Assembly (NCBI RefSeq): GCF_001632365.1 | Contig: NW_024468527.1 | Coordinates: 1 to 52,739, forward strand | Direction of reading: 5' to 3' | DNA from: Laetiporus sulphureus 93-53 | Taxonomy: Eukaryota; Basidiomycota; Agaricomycetes; Polyporales; Laetiporaceae | Length of the DNA: 52,739 nucleotides | Shown: piece by piece, positions 43,421 to 52,739 of the stretch | Position numbering within the stretch: position 1 is the stretch's first letter | How the letters are laid out: every line of letters starts with the position of its first letter | Position numbers and translations under genes: made by a program | The notes under the pieces: generated by a model | What the model was told of the DNA's origin: nothing | What the model saw: the letters and a program-made list of their open reading frames with translations, nothing else | Databases searched by the model: none

Positions 43421-43965
43421 GGGCTTCCATGCTATTCTTGGGGCTCGCGGACTTGTACTCACGCACATGTATCATCTCTTCAGCGAGTACGCGGACGCAT
43501 CATTCAAACGCATTCGTACCTATTCGCCTGCATTACTTAGTTCCGGCACGTTTGACCCTTCGTCCCCTTGCTTGACACCGCCTTTATTGCCGTCTTCTCG
43601 CGACGGTTACATACACTCGCCGCGCCCGATCGGTTGTTGCTGGTCTTCATTCGGGTGCAGCTATTTACATATTGTCACATACTACATGGTCGCTGCGATC
43701 CGCGACGTCCTCGCCTATTAGTACTACATGTTGCCATTGTCCCGGAGATAGTACGATCTTGCGCTGCTGTATTGATAGCTCAGGATCATCAAATGCAACA
43801 ACACCATTTTCTCACCGAGACCTCTGCACCATCAATTGTGTGCGATCATACGATCGACGTGGAACGACGACGTGGTGGCGTCTATAAGTGAACGTCCAGG
43901 AGCTCAGGCTCGGACGCGTTGAGTTTTCTCTTCTTCCATGAGGCTAGCTGGTCTGCCGGTTCGAC
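43421..43965. other. Spacer upstream of BET1
   Basis: This 545-bp stretch holds only short frames on both strands and no recognisable gene, repeat or RNA. Confidence 0.45.
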
Positions 43966-44552
43966 ATGTCGCAGCGGTACATTTTGGACCTTGAATGTTC
44001 CTCCTGATGGCTAAATCCTCATCAGATTCAGGGCAACGGCCTCCCTGCGCGACCGCTCGGCGCTTCTTCCCGAGTACTACACTCCACCGGCGTCGGGACG
44101 GTCCTCCCCATTCCATCTCCAGCCGGGCGGTCAACGGTTTGCAGATGATCTTGAGGGTCAGAATGACGAGCATCTCGAGGGGCTAACTGCCAAGGTGAAG
44201 ATGCTGAAGGACGTGAGTAACGCTGCAACCTCCCTGTCGAGGCATATGCGCTCAAACTATCATGTTCATAACTTGCTAGATCACGATTGGTATCGGCAAC
44301 GAAGTGCGCGACTCGACCATCCAGCTCACACACATGGTGCGGAGCCTGATATCCTGCCGCATTCCCTGCAGAGTGGCTGACTAACAGTCATAGAACGACG
44401 CCTTTGCCGAGACATCTGGCATCCTATCTGGCACCTTTCGGCGGATGAACAACATGGCTACCCGTCAGGGCTGCCGGTGGCTGTGGTATATCGTATTTCT
44501 CATAATCGTCTTTTGGTTCTTCATCATAGTCTGGTGGTTTCGACGACGATGA
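43966..44552 (+). CDS. BET1: Bet1-type SNARE (ER-Golgi transport)
   Basis: Model: join(43966..43976, 44026..44212, 44280..44336, 44394..44552), 137 aa. The first exon is 11 nt and reads into MSQRFRATASLRDRSALLP. A Qc-SNARE motif spans about 62-115: DEHLEGLTAKVKMLKDITIG, GNEVRDSTIQLTHMNDAF, ETSGILSGTFRRMNNM. The C-terminal anchor (CRWLWYIVFLIIVFWFFIIV) ends in the basic WWFRRR. Bet1 works with Sed5, Bos1 and Sec22 in fusion of COPII vesicles at the Golgi. The short N-terminus and length fit Bet1 rather than Sft1, which I cannot fully exclude. The gene converges on ULP1. Confidence 0.87.
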
Positions 44553-44912
44553 CATCTACAAGCTACGCTGTCGCTCCGGTCTCGCATATACACGCAGTAT
44601 TCATTCTATCGGTGCAATGCGCTATTGCTTCCCATCAGATGTTCACCTTCTGTGACTTTGGGGATTTTCAATTGGTACAGCAACCAAGGCCGAGCATCGG
44701 GGTTGGTGTCACTGCTAGAACATCATGCTGAGACGCAGATCTTACTCGCACAACAAAAGCTGAATAATGGTACACATCGCCCATCCTTTGATTGGTATAG
44801 TACAGTTGACGAAACGAATACAGGACTATCAACGAAGAAAGATCACCAGGAGATACTTTGTCAGCAAATAACTCAGAATAATGGACCCGAAGGGACGTGA
44901 AGACATCGCACT
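44553..44912. other. Convergent 3' spacer
   Basis: This 360-bp stretch lies between the stop codons of BET1 (plus) and ULP1 (minus). It contains only short frames and no recognisable feature. Confidence 0.45.
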
Positions 44913-47260
44913 CTAGATTAAATCATCCCGCAATTTTCCATGGCCGAGCTCCCAAATCATTCGTCGCCGCATATACGGCATGTGCTCTTGTCTGAAGTGG
45001 AAAGATTTCATGTCTCTCGAAAGGCTCTCCATAACCTGACAGGTGAAGACACCGCAGTCAAAACCATTGTTTTGCCGAGGCGCTTCATCCTCCTGGAAAA
45101 ACATGTGAGCGTGAGCATCACACTGATGGTGTGAACGCACTCCTGGATGGTAGTCTACCCAGCCAGTGAAGTCGAAAGGTATGTTCTTCTTGTGACGGTG
45201 CTCGTTGTCGAGATACTCCCTCAAACGCTGCGGAGCATAAAAAAAGTCCGATAGACTTATGACGTTACAAAACTCACCTTGAAAACCTCTCGATGGCGTA
45301 GCGGCTCACCCGCGAGACGCAGACTGTCGTATGATTCTATGCGCTTCCGTCTGAAGTCAATTGCAGCTGCCGTCCAGTGCGAATTGCCGTGATTGACCGG
45401 CATCAATATGAGCTCCTTCTCAAAGAGATCAAACTACATTTATTAGCAAGCGTTCAGGGACTGTTAGGTAGATGATGTCAGATCGCGAACTCACGTTCTT
45501 CGACCATTTCCCGATGTTCCCTTTCTTGTAGCCACCTTGGAGTTTCGTGAAGAAGAAAGAGTTGAAGAAGTGCAAGTCGACCATTCTCTCTCCGCCTGTG
45601 TTACCGGCGCCAAAATTCTCCTTGGCAGCTTGCGAACGAGCCATGATCATCTCTCCATAGGTATTGATAACCTCGTCATTGAGCCACTCCGCCGGACATA
45701 GCAATGCCAGGTCGGTATGAGACCCTCTGGAAGCACCACCTTTGCCAATGATCCTCGCTTTCCTTTTCAGCAGTGCATCCACCGCACGGTCGTCCTCGGG
45801 TGGCAGTCGTGATGGGATTTTTGGGGCTTTAGGCCGAACTTTCTCTAGGCGGCGCTCTATTTGTTCATCTTTGTCTCGTCTTTGTTTGGCGGCAAGGATC
45901 GCTTGCGTAGGCACAAACGGCTGAGGAGGTGGTCTAACACAGTGGATCAGCTCAGGGCAAACACATGTTCAAAAGAAAGGACGAACGTTGCCAATGTAGC
46001 CTTTGCTTTATCCAAATGATGTCTTAGAACATCCTGAAAGTATACTTCAGTGATCAGAACAAGCAACTGCGACAGGTACACTGACATCGTCGAGCGAATA
46101 CCTGTGCTCCATCTGAGATGACGTTGACCTCTCACGAAGGTCAGCCATGGACGCCGACGCTGAGACTGAATGTGAGACTTTTGCCAACATGAATGCGTCG
46201 AACACATACTTGAAAGCATGCCAGTGAGAGTTTGTCGATCTACATGTTCTGCATAATCCATGAGGCCTGTGGACAAGCTATTAAAAACGGCTCGAAGCCC
46301 ACCACATCGACGTACCTCTGAATGTATCAAAGTCGGCAGAGCGGTCTGCACAGGACACTGAGCGATGTCACAGCACGTCATCGACAAACATACCTTTTTG
46401 CCGTTCCACCTCGAACAACTCCCTCAGCATCGCGTCTCTATCCTGCTTGGTCTTCTCTGCCACGTTCTCCTTGTACTGCAGCCATCCATATTGTCAGTGT
46501 GACATCAACGCAATTTCAAGAGGGAACACGAACTCGTTTTTGCAATATATGGGGTCTTTCAATGAATGTCGGACGGTTTGAAGTTTTCTGGCCCTGAAAT
46601 GTGGCGTTATAGGGCAGTTGCTGTTGAAGATGTTCCGGGACAGTGCGACTTTGTGGCGACGAGAGACGTTCACCCGTTTGTGGCGGCGGTATATGATCGG
46701 CCTTTGTGAATGACGCGGGATTCTCTGCTCCTTGCAGTCCTTTTGCGGATGATATTGCCGCATCCGTGAACGCTGGTGCTGTCCCACGAACTCTGGGTTT
46801 GAGCGGAATGCGCAATGACATTCGCCCCGACGGAGGAGGGCATAAAGTTGGCTGTGAACGGGCGATGACCAAATATTCCGATAGTTCTTCGGATACCTTG
46901 TTCGAAGATGAAGACTGATTTGCCGTGCCCGCTTTCGACGCGGAGGATGGACAAAAAGGGCTAGTTGCAGACAATGCATCATCGGTTCCTGTTATTCCAG
47001 CATAAGTATTGAGTAAGTTACACTACACTACAACACCATTCACCTTGTAAGAGCGAGGAGACAGAATTCCATGTGGATCTCGCAGTCTCCAGCGTGAGGG
47101 TTACGAAGTCCATACCCAATCGCATCCACCGCGCTGGGAGGCCCTCCATCTGGTTTGCGCTGCTAGTATCACCGTATGCGTTACTCTTGGACAGACGTGG
47201 TTGTTTGGCGGCGCGTAAAGGAAGAAGTGGTTCAGGGGCCTCGCGCTTGCGAAGATTCAT
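44913..47260 (-). CDS. ULP1: Ulp1-type SUMO protease (C48)
   Basis: Model: complement(44913..45092, 45141..45227, 45278..45433, 45495..45933, 45987..46033, 46086..46165, 46210..46266, 46316..46345, 46394..46475, 46534..46988, 47044..47260), 11 exons, 609 aa. The first 240 residues are basic and Ser/Pro-rich, probably for nuclear-envelope targeting. A charged helical stretch (YKENVAEKTKQDRDAMLREL) follows. The catalytic domain contains PAEWLNDEVI, VDLHFFNSFFFTKL, NHGNSHWTAAAID with His488, RIESYDSLRL with Asp505, Gln557 in APRQNNG, and the nucleophile Cys563 in FDCGVF. All catalytic residues are present. Ulp1 matures SUMO and removes it from targets, usually at nuclear pores. The start is the first in-frame ATG; the frame is open upstream without ATG. 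The acceptor at 46165 has an in-frame alternative 12 nt upstream. Confidence 0.93.
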
Positions 47261-47567
47261 GCGGTGTTCGTCGGTGGTGGTCTTAGTCGTAATGGATTGT
47301 TGTATTGCTGTGGTTGAACCAACCACGCGAAATGGCCCTATGGGCAAGAACAAGTCTAAAGGAGGTCAGAAGCGAGCGATGCAACGACAAAGGGGAGAGC
47401 GAGATGTCGATTGTGTGGCAGTGACCCGGAAGTGACCCGGAAGTAGGTAGTTGGAAGATCGATCCGCGGAGGGCAAGCGGGCCATGAGGCCAGTGGCCGA
47501 TGAGCGTCTATGTTGGTCAAAGCAAACAGATCTTGTATTATATTTAACTTATATGCAACTTTTGCAA
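47261..47567. other. ULP1 promoter / spacer before tRNA gene
   Basis: This 307-bp stretch holds the ULP1 promoter on the minus strand and the 5' flank of the tRNA gene on the plus strand. A 12-bp direct repeat (GTGACCCGGAAG at 47422-47433 and 47434-47445) lies in it. No gene is seen. Confidence 0.5.
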
Positions 47568-47671
47568 GCCTTGGTGGCTCAGTTGGTTAGAGCGCAGGTC
47601 TCATATGCTATATGAGGTTCTAACTAGGAACTGCAATCCTGAGGTCGTGAGTTCGATCCTCACCCGGGGCA
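47568..47671 (+). tRNA. tRNA-Met (CAT), elongator type, with a 30-nt intron
   Basis: The acceptor stem GCCTTGG (47568-47574) pairs with CCGGGGC, followed by discriminator A (47671), allowing G-U pairs. The D arm is GCTC…GAGC with GTTGG in the loop. The anticodon loop CTCATA…A carries CAT at 47602-47604. The T arm GTGAG-TTCGATC-CTCAC is perfect. An intron of about 30 nt (47606-47635) follows the position after the anticodon; it contains ATATG, whose ATG can pair with the anticodon as in normal pre-tRNA. The mature length is 74 nt. The sequence resembles eukaryotic elongator tRNA-Met, including the U-U pair at 31-39. Confidence 0.93.
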
Positions 47672-47772
47672 TCTTTTTGTATACATCTGTAGATGGAATC
47701 GATGAGAATAACATGGCTGCAAGGTCAGAACTTTTGGAATGTGTTTTATGTGCTGGAAGTGTCATTTTCAGG

Positions 47773-49071
47773 CACTGGGTGAAGCAATCAATAATTTGAG
47801 GTGAAAGATGGTAAAAATATTGAAGAAAAAGTTCAAATCTTTTAAGCATCTTCACTGTCAATTTGTGATAAAAGTATCCAAAATATTTTTAACATCTTTT
47901 GTTGTGAAAGATGATGAAAGATTGAAAGGAGATTGCATGAAATATTAATATTCATTTCTTCAATCATTTTACAATCTTTCGTACAAAACTATGATGAAAA
48001 GTTTCAAAATCTTTTCTCACTCTTTTTTGATCAAAGATGATGCAAATATTGTGACTATGTCACACCCTTGTTTTCATATACTAAGCTAGTACTAAGATAT
48101 GGAGGTTAATACTCAGGTTTATATGTTAACACTATACTAGTGCTATAGTCAGAAGAGTAAGACTAAGATGCCAATGTTAGCAGTATGCTAATACTAAGAT
48201 TTAAATGCTAGTACTATGCCAGTATTAAGGTCTGAAGGTTAGTACTATGCTAGCATTCAGCTGGTACTAAAGCCTGAATGCTAGTACTACACTAGTACCA
48301 AGCCAGTACTAAGATCTGAATGCTAGTACTATGCTAGTACTAAGGTCTGAAGGTTAGTACTACGCTAGTACTTCGCTAGTACTAAGCCAGTGCTAACATC
48401 TAGAGATCAATACTATGCTAGTACTATGCTAGTACTAGCCTTCGGACCTTAGTGCTAACATAGTACTAACCCTTCAGAGCTTAGCACTAGCATAGTACTA
48501 GCATAGTACTAACAATTGGACTTTAGCACTAGCTTAATGCTAGCATAGTACTAACCTTCAAACCTTAGCACTACTCTGCAGACCTTAGTACTAGCTTAGT
48601 ACTAACCTTCAAACCTTAATACTAGCATAGTACTAGTATTTAAATTTTAGTATTAGCATACTGCTAACATTAGAATCTTAGTATTACTCTTCTGACTATA
48701 GAATTAGTATAGTGCTAATATATAATTCTGAGTATTAGCCTCCATATCTTAGTACTAGCTTAGTATATGAAAACAAGAGTGTGACATAGTCACAATATTT
48801 TCATTATCTTTGATCAAAAAAAAGTAAAAAAAGATTTTAAAACTTTTCATCATAGTTTTATATGAAAGGTTGTAAAATGATTGAAGAAATGATTATTGAT
48901 ATTTCATGCAATCTCCTTTCAATCTTTTCATCATCTTTCACAACAAAAGATGTTAAAAATATTTTAAATACTTTTATTACAAATTGACAGTGAAGATGCT
49001 TAAAAGATTTGAACTTTTTCTTCAATATTTTACCATCTTTCACCTCAAATTATTGATTTTTTCACCCAGTG
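47773..49071. mobile_element. 1.3-kb foldback element (inverted repeat over its whole length)
   Basis: The ends are CACTGGGTGAA at 47773 and its complement at 49061-49071. The two halves, centred near 48422, are near-perfect reverse complements. The outer 310-330 bp of each arm are AT-rich and match with few changes (for example TTTGAGGTGAAAGATGG and the matching CCATCTTTCACCTCAAA). The inner 330 bp of each arm consist of degenerate units built from TAGTACTA, itself palindromic. No coding frame of note exists. This is the structure of a non-autonomous foldback or MITE-like DNA element. The CACTG end recalls CACTA/EnSpm elements, but no clear target duplication is seen (AGG flanks both sides only if one extra T is allowed). 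Confidence 0.85.
48090..48760. repeat. Internal satellite-like array in the foldback core
   Basis: The core of the foldback element is made of diverged units of about 31 bp (such as TCTGAATGCTAGTACTATGC) with an 11-bp sub-unit CTAGTACTATG. In the left half the units read in one direction, in the right half in the other. Units differ by substitutions and occasional sub-unit gains, so they are older or faster-changing than the outer arms. Confidence 0.75.
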
Positions 49072-49224
49072 TAGGACAGTATCCCTGACTCTGGACAAGT
49101 TGAGAGATGGGTGGATCATGTAGATGGGTTGAGTAGGTAGAGTGAGACTCGAGTGAGCAAGTATAGAGGTGTGAGGATTGAGCGGTGATGTGGGCCTTTG
49201 TCTGACTAAGCTGTTGACTTTGAG
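49072..49224. other. Purine-rich flank of the foldback element
   Basis: This short stretch between the foldback element and the 61-bp repeat array is rich in GAG and GTG words and contains no gene. Confidence 0.4.
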
Positions 49225-49510
49225 TGCTATAGGCAGTTCTCCCCAGCCCTATGGATGAGGTCTGGATGCTCTCTAGGTCTCCTGGGCATCTATACTGTGC
49301 TCTCCAGCACTATGGATGAGGTTTTAGTGCTCTCTAGGTCTTTGAGGCATCTGTACTGTGCTCCTCAGCACTATGGATGAGGTCTGGATGCTCCCTAGGT
49401 CTTCGGGGCATCTATACTGTGCTCTCCAGCACTATGGATGAGATTTGGGTGCTCCCTAGATCTTTGAGACATCTGTACTGTGCTCTCCAGCACTATAGAT
49501 GAGGTTTGGG
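49225..49510. repeat. 61-bp tandem repeat array (about 4.5 copies)
   Basis: The landmark ATGGATGAGG recurs at 49251, 49312, 49373, 49434 and 49495 (the last two each with one base changed), exactly 61 bp apart. Each unit contains CTATGGATGAGG, CTCTCTAGGTCT and CATCTATACTGTGCTC segments. Copies differ by several substitutions but not in length. I see no coding potential. Confidence 0.9.
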
Positions 49511-50060
49511 GCTTGTCGAAGCTACGAAGTCCAATGAGGATGGTTACCTGAGTTGCTAAAGCTCATGACTAGTGGCGTGAGTATGGGACATGATAACGTG
49601 ACTTATCAAGGCACTTCCTGAGTCGTGCTGTGGGCCACTAAAGAGAGTGCTGCCCTAGCCAGTGTCGGGAGCTAACAAGGTGTTGGTATTGAGGGTAGAC
49701 TAGTAGAACTGAATAGGGCACTCCATCCTATTGTGAGGGTAATGTAGAACTTGAGAACTGAGGGGTGAACACTTCGTTGTTTTTGTGCTATGTACACAAG
49801 CCATTATATAAGTGTAGAATAATGTCTTCTAGTGTAGCAGAAGATGTTTCTGATCCTCTGAAACAGTCCCAAGACGTTCTCTGCCTCCTCCTCCTTATCG
49901 CTTGCAGTCAGAAAACTGGAAGGTATGGGCCCTCAAGGGTCCAGTGGTCTGCTGCACTGTGCTTCTCTCACTTAGAGCACACTCTCATTCCAAACTTGTC
50001 AAAATTGTTCTGCTCTGCCTCTTCTCCTTTGTTCTCATAATCAGTGATGCTAGCGTGTGG
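49511..50060. other. Repeat-derived or unassigned DNA
   Basis: This 550-bp stretch lies between the tandem array and the retrotransposon remnant and has no conserved gene. A sequence TAGAACTTGAGAAC (49745-49758) recurs at 52612-52625 in the LTR-like region, and a TATATAAG follows at 49804-49811, so part of it may be LTR-derived. Confidence 0.35.
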
Positions 50061-50249
50061 GTTCTGGCTCATCTCTGAGCCTCATGTATGATCTTTCATG
50101 ATATTTTACTGCTTCCACAGATTCTTCAGAGTCAGAGGTCCTCGTGCTGTTCTGTCTGGAGTGTTCCACTTGATAGATATGTGTTAACAAGTTGTGCAGT
50201 TCTCGGCTGCTCTTCCAGTTGGGCTTCTGAGTGCAGAGCTTTCTGATGT

Positions 50250-50549
50250 ATATCAGTGTGTCTTGGTTGAAGGCTTAGAAAGTTGCAGGGGCATTAGTGA
50301 GGCCGAATGGCATGACGGTGTATTCAAACAGGCCAAGATGAGTATGGAAGGTGGTCTTTCACTCATTGCCCTTCCAATGCAGATGAGGTTGAAAGCATTT
50401 TTGAGATCAAGCATGGAGAAGATTTTGCAACCTTGAATGCAGTTGAGGAGATCATTAATGAGAGGAAGAGGATAGCAGTTTTTCTTCAAAATAGAGTTGA
50501 GGCCATGATAATCTACATATAGATCCAGCTCCCCAGTTTTCTTGCACAC
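50250..50549 (-). pseudogene. Reverse transcriptase fragment, frameshifted
   Basis: The first RT blocks are recognisable (LYVDYHGLNSILKKN and CKIFSMLDLKNAFNL). A frameshift near 50390 moves the next block (NEWKTTF, VMPFGLTNAPATF) into another frame, and a stop lies near 50282. The catalytic YxDD block is absent. Confidence 0.85.
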
Positions 50550-51229
50550 AAACAGGATTGGAGAAGCAGCCAGTGAAGTAGAGCATCATATGAAACCTTT
50601 CTTCAGGTTGGTTTCAATGTAGTCAAACAGTGCAGCACATTCAGTCTGTGAAAGGGAATAGATCAGGCTGAACGGAGGGGTTTTGCCTTCTTCAAGGTCA
50701 ATAGCCATATCATATGGATGATGAGGAGGTAGTTGGTCAATGTCAGTTGGAGAGAAGACTGAGGCCCACAGATGGTACTTGTCAGAAATTAGAGGAGCCT
50801 CTGGTGAAGGAAGGTTGACAGAACTTGAAGACAATGGAGGAGCAGAGGTGTCAATGGAGGTGATGGTATCATGTAGATGAGAGGTGGGCATGTACCAGAT
50901 AGCAGCGGCAGTGTCATTCTTGGCATATTTAGTGAAATGCGAGGAGTTGATGAAAGAAATGCTGACAGGAGATGGAGCCTGAGCATCTTCAGGTGAAGAA
51001 AAGAGTGCCGAGAAAATCTGCCGGTGACCAAAGCCAAGAACAGGTTGGCAAGATGAGAGAAGAGGGATGGAGAAAACAGCCACAGATGATGTGATGCCTC
51101 TGGAATGTCACAGATGTTTCAGGTGGTGGACAGCATCTGGGATCACAGAATGAAGCATGTTGTTGCATAGACTGAGGCCTAAGCTGACAGACATTGATGA
51201 AAGTGTGGTGATCGAGGTCAAAGGCACAG

Positions 51230-51620
51230 TAGGTGGGGCAAGACTGTAGCCTTGGCCAAAAGCAAATAGAGGCGAGCAAGAGATGCTGCAATAGGAGAAT
51301 GTGAGGTGGTCATGAGCCCAGTTGATGGTGGGGTTGTGCCGGCATAGCCAGTTGAGACTAAGGATGAGTGAATAGGGAACAGAGACCACAGAGAGCACAA
51401 TATGCTCATCATGGTCATGAATCCGAAGATGAGCCAGTACATGTTGTGTGATGAGACCAGAGGAAATGGGCCGGTCATCTATGGCAGTGATAGGGACAGG
51501 TGTGTCCTTGAGTGAATGTGGTAACAAGTGATGCTGTGCAAAGCAGTCCAAGACACAGGATGTCATGGCCCCAGAGTCTACTAGTGCATAGGTGTGAAGA
51601 GGTTTGCAGCTAGGCAACAT
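51230..51620 (-). pseudogene. Retroelement aspartic protease region
   Basis: The frame reads YALVDSGAMTSCVLD, with the single Asp-Ser-Gly active site of retropepsins, then a flap-like segment and SLILSLNWLCRHNP, matching the Ty3 LG.xWL.xxNP region. It lies between the Gag remnant and the RT on the minus strand. The frame itself is open, but it has no intact polyprotein around it. Confidence 0.8.
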
Positions 51621-51806
51621 GAGGGAGACACTGATGAAGAAGTGATTCTGTTATACAAGAACGAGGTGAGATGGCGAGAGAGACAGAAAGTGAGGGCATG
51701 AGTAGAGTGCAGCACCCATGACCCAGAGGTCAGCTTGACATGGGTACTGCAGGAAGCTGGAGATGAGGGCAGAGCAGTCCCTGTGTCTCCAGAGGCTCTG
51801 AAACAT

Positions 51807-52238
51807 TCAGTGAGCTCCCGGCTTCATTTTTTCTGGCTGAAAAGAATCAGACAAAGCAGATGCAGTTTTGCGCTTCACAAGCACATCACAGGACTTGATG
51901 TCATGCTTGCCACTGCAGTTTTCACACAAACTCAGAGTACGATGATGTTGCCTTTCCATGTCTGACAGTGGGCTGTGATGACAGACAGTGTTGACCTCCA
52001 TAGGAATAGGGTCTGTTGAGGCCAGCGTGTATGCTGTGGTGAAGACATGCTGCTCACGAGTAGTAGCTGGGATGGGTAGAATAGTCATGACATTCTTCCA
52101 ATTGATGTTGAGTTCCTGAGCACATGCATAAATGCAGTTGTCAAAAGTAATCACCTGAGCAATGTAGTCGTCGAAGTCGATAGGTGCCTGGATGGTGAGG
52201 AAGAGAGCTTTAATGTCATTGTCACAGATTTTCGCCAC
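51807..52238 (-). pseudogene. Gag fragment with CCHC zinc knuckle
   Basis: The remnant reads KALFLTIQAPIDFDDYIAQV early and ends with the zinc knuckle CENCSGKHDIKSC. No ATG begins it: the 5' part of gag ends at a junction near 52260, where different sequence with LTR character begins. The frame is otherwise open over 143 codons. Confidence 0.75.
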
Positions 52239-52260
52239 AAAGTCTGCACGTGACTTTTCT

Positions 52261-52739
52261 CACACCACAGATCACGTGCTTCACCAATATCTCAGTGTTA
52301 TGAAGCGTTCCCCGCTAGAATGTTCAGAACCACGTGTGCTTTCTCACACGTACTAGTCCACAACGTGGACGGAGACTTAGATATAGAATATACCTAACGC
52401 CTCCAATAGTCACACAGACTATTAGCAGGGTTTATAGTGTGGTCAAGCCTAGTAGACGATGTAGCAGTGAGGTCCTCACTCCACCCTTGCTAGGCCTTGG
52501 CCGCTACAGCTACTGCACGTTCACCCGCAGGTTACTAGGTTCGCTGTTCTGACTCTAGCAAGCGTACAAGCTTACTACCTCTTGAGAGCGAGTACGATTG
52601 CATGAGGGTTCTAGAACTTGAGAACATTCAGAGTCACAGGTGGAAGAGGTTATCTTCCAGCTGCTGCTCCGCCCCTTTATATAGTCGCAGACCTATAGTC
52701 TGGGGTACTAGTACAAGGGGTCTCCTACAGCTATTCATA
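52261..52739 (-). mobile_element. LTR-like promoter region at the right edge
   Basis: The last 480 bp carry no gene. Read on the minus strand, CTATATAAAGGGGCGGAGC (about 52684-52666) is a strong TATA-type core promoter, as expected of an LTR driving the minus-strand element. Near-repeats of CACGTG and TGTGAGAAA (52245-52350) lie at the junction with the Gag remnant. The outer LTR end lies beyond the window, so the LTR identity is inferred. Confidence 0.45.

Larger units (their letters stand above)
50061..52260 (-). mobile_element. Degenerate Ty3-type LTR retrotransposon (gag, protease, partial RT)
   Basis: Read on the minus strand, the pieces come in Ty3 order. A Gag remnant (52238-51807) ends in a CCHC zinc knuckle (CENCSGKHDIKSC). 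A retropepsin follows (51620-51230; active site VDSGAM). Then comes a linker with the Ty3-typical YSLSQTECAALFDYI (about 50630). Reverse transcriptase begins near 50549 (VDYHGLNSI, YPLPLINDLL, SMLDLKNAFNL), shifts frame near 50390, and after VMPFGLTNAPATF meets a stop near 50282. The YVDD region, RNase H and integrase are missing. The copy is therefore broken and cannot be functional as it stands. Only the order and motifs are described. Confidence 0.9.

Noticed and set aside
46165..46177. Upstream acceptor in ULP1 adding four residues
   Set aside because: It is in frame and possible, but the chosen CATTCAG acceptor has the better pyrimidine-AG context.
48090..48760. Short-unit repeats as a telomere or centromere satellite
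   Set aside because: The units reverse orientation at the centre and are confined to one transposon-like element.
47770..49075. AGG direct repeats as target-site duplication of the foldback element
   Set aside because: Three bases, and only if one extra T is allowed on the right; chance is too likely without an empty site.

Overview
This window is nuclear DNA of a filamentous basidiomycete, most likely an Agaricomycete. The genes are dense and split by many short introns (mostly 48-70 nt, GT..AG, one GC..AG). The gene content is that of a free-living fungus: a BIM1/X325 copper protein, a CBS-PB1 Mug70-like protein, SAGA Sgf11, and U3 processome factors. Nothing is bacterial. I built gene models by hand from reading frames, splice signals and family conservation. 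Exon joins are given in each entry, and every full-length model closes in frame from ATG to stop.

Layout. 1-308: 5' end of an unrecognised gene running off the left edge. 309-4193: gene-poor, with only weak minus-strand coding traces and a hairpin. 4194-6547: a copper pair on the minus strand, a CTR-type copper transporter and a secreted GPI-anchored BIM1-like copper protein. 7738-8379: mitochondrial rhodanese. 9329-14976: a multi-KH RNA-binding protein and an RNF14/Itt1-type RBR ubiquitin ligase. 16099-16786: an unrecognised small protein. 17352-22539: URB2. 22768-24542: low-specificity threonine aldolase, divergent from a small zinc-finger protein (24858-25262). 26184-29134: UTP4. 29395-31897: an Mpv17/PMP22 protein and PTH2, both minus. 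32087-34091: HAS1. 34424-36204: a TMEM33/Pom33-type protein and a 99-aa membrane protein. 36571-39173: CBS/PB1 protein. 39598-41203: SGF11. 41751-43420: UPF0658-type Golgi membrane protein. 43966-44552: Bet1 SNARE. 44913-47260: Ulp1 SUMO protease. 47568-47671: intron-containing tRNA-Met.

Immediately after the tRNA the character changes. 47773-52739 has no host gene. It holds a 1.3-kb foldback element that is an inverted repeat over its whole length, a 61-bp tandem repeat array, and a broken Ty3-type retrotransposon on the minus strand with an LTR-like promoter region at the right edge.

Functional themes. URB2, UTP4 and HAS1 all serve nucleolar ribosome assembly and lie within 17 kb. CTR and BIM1 probably work as one surface copper-uptake unit. 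RNF14/Itt1 and Ulp1 handle ubiquitin and SUMO. The most unusual gene-structure features are a 6-nt microexon and a minisatellite-bearing intron, both in PTH2.
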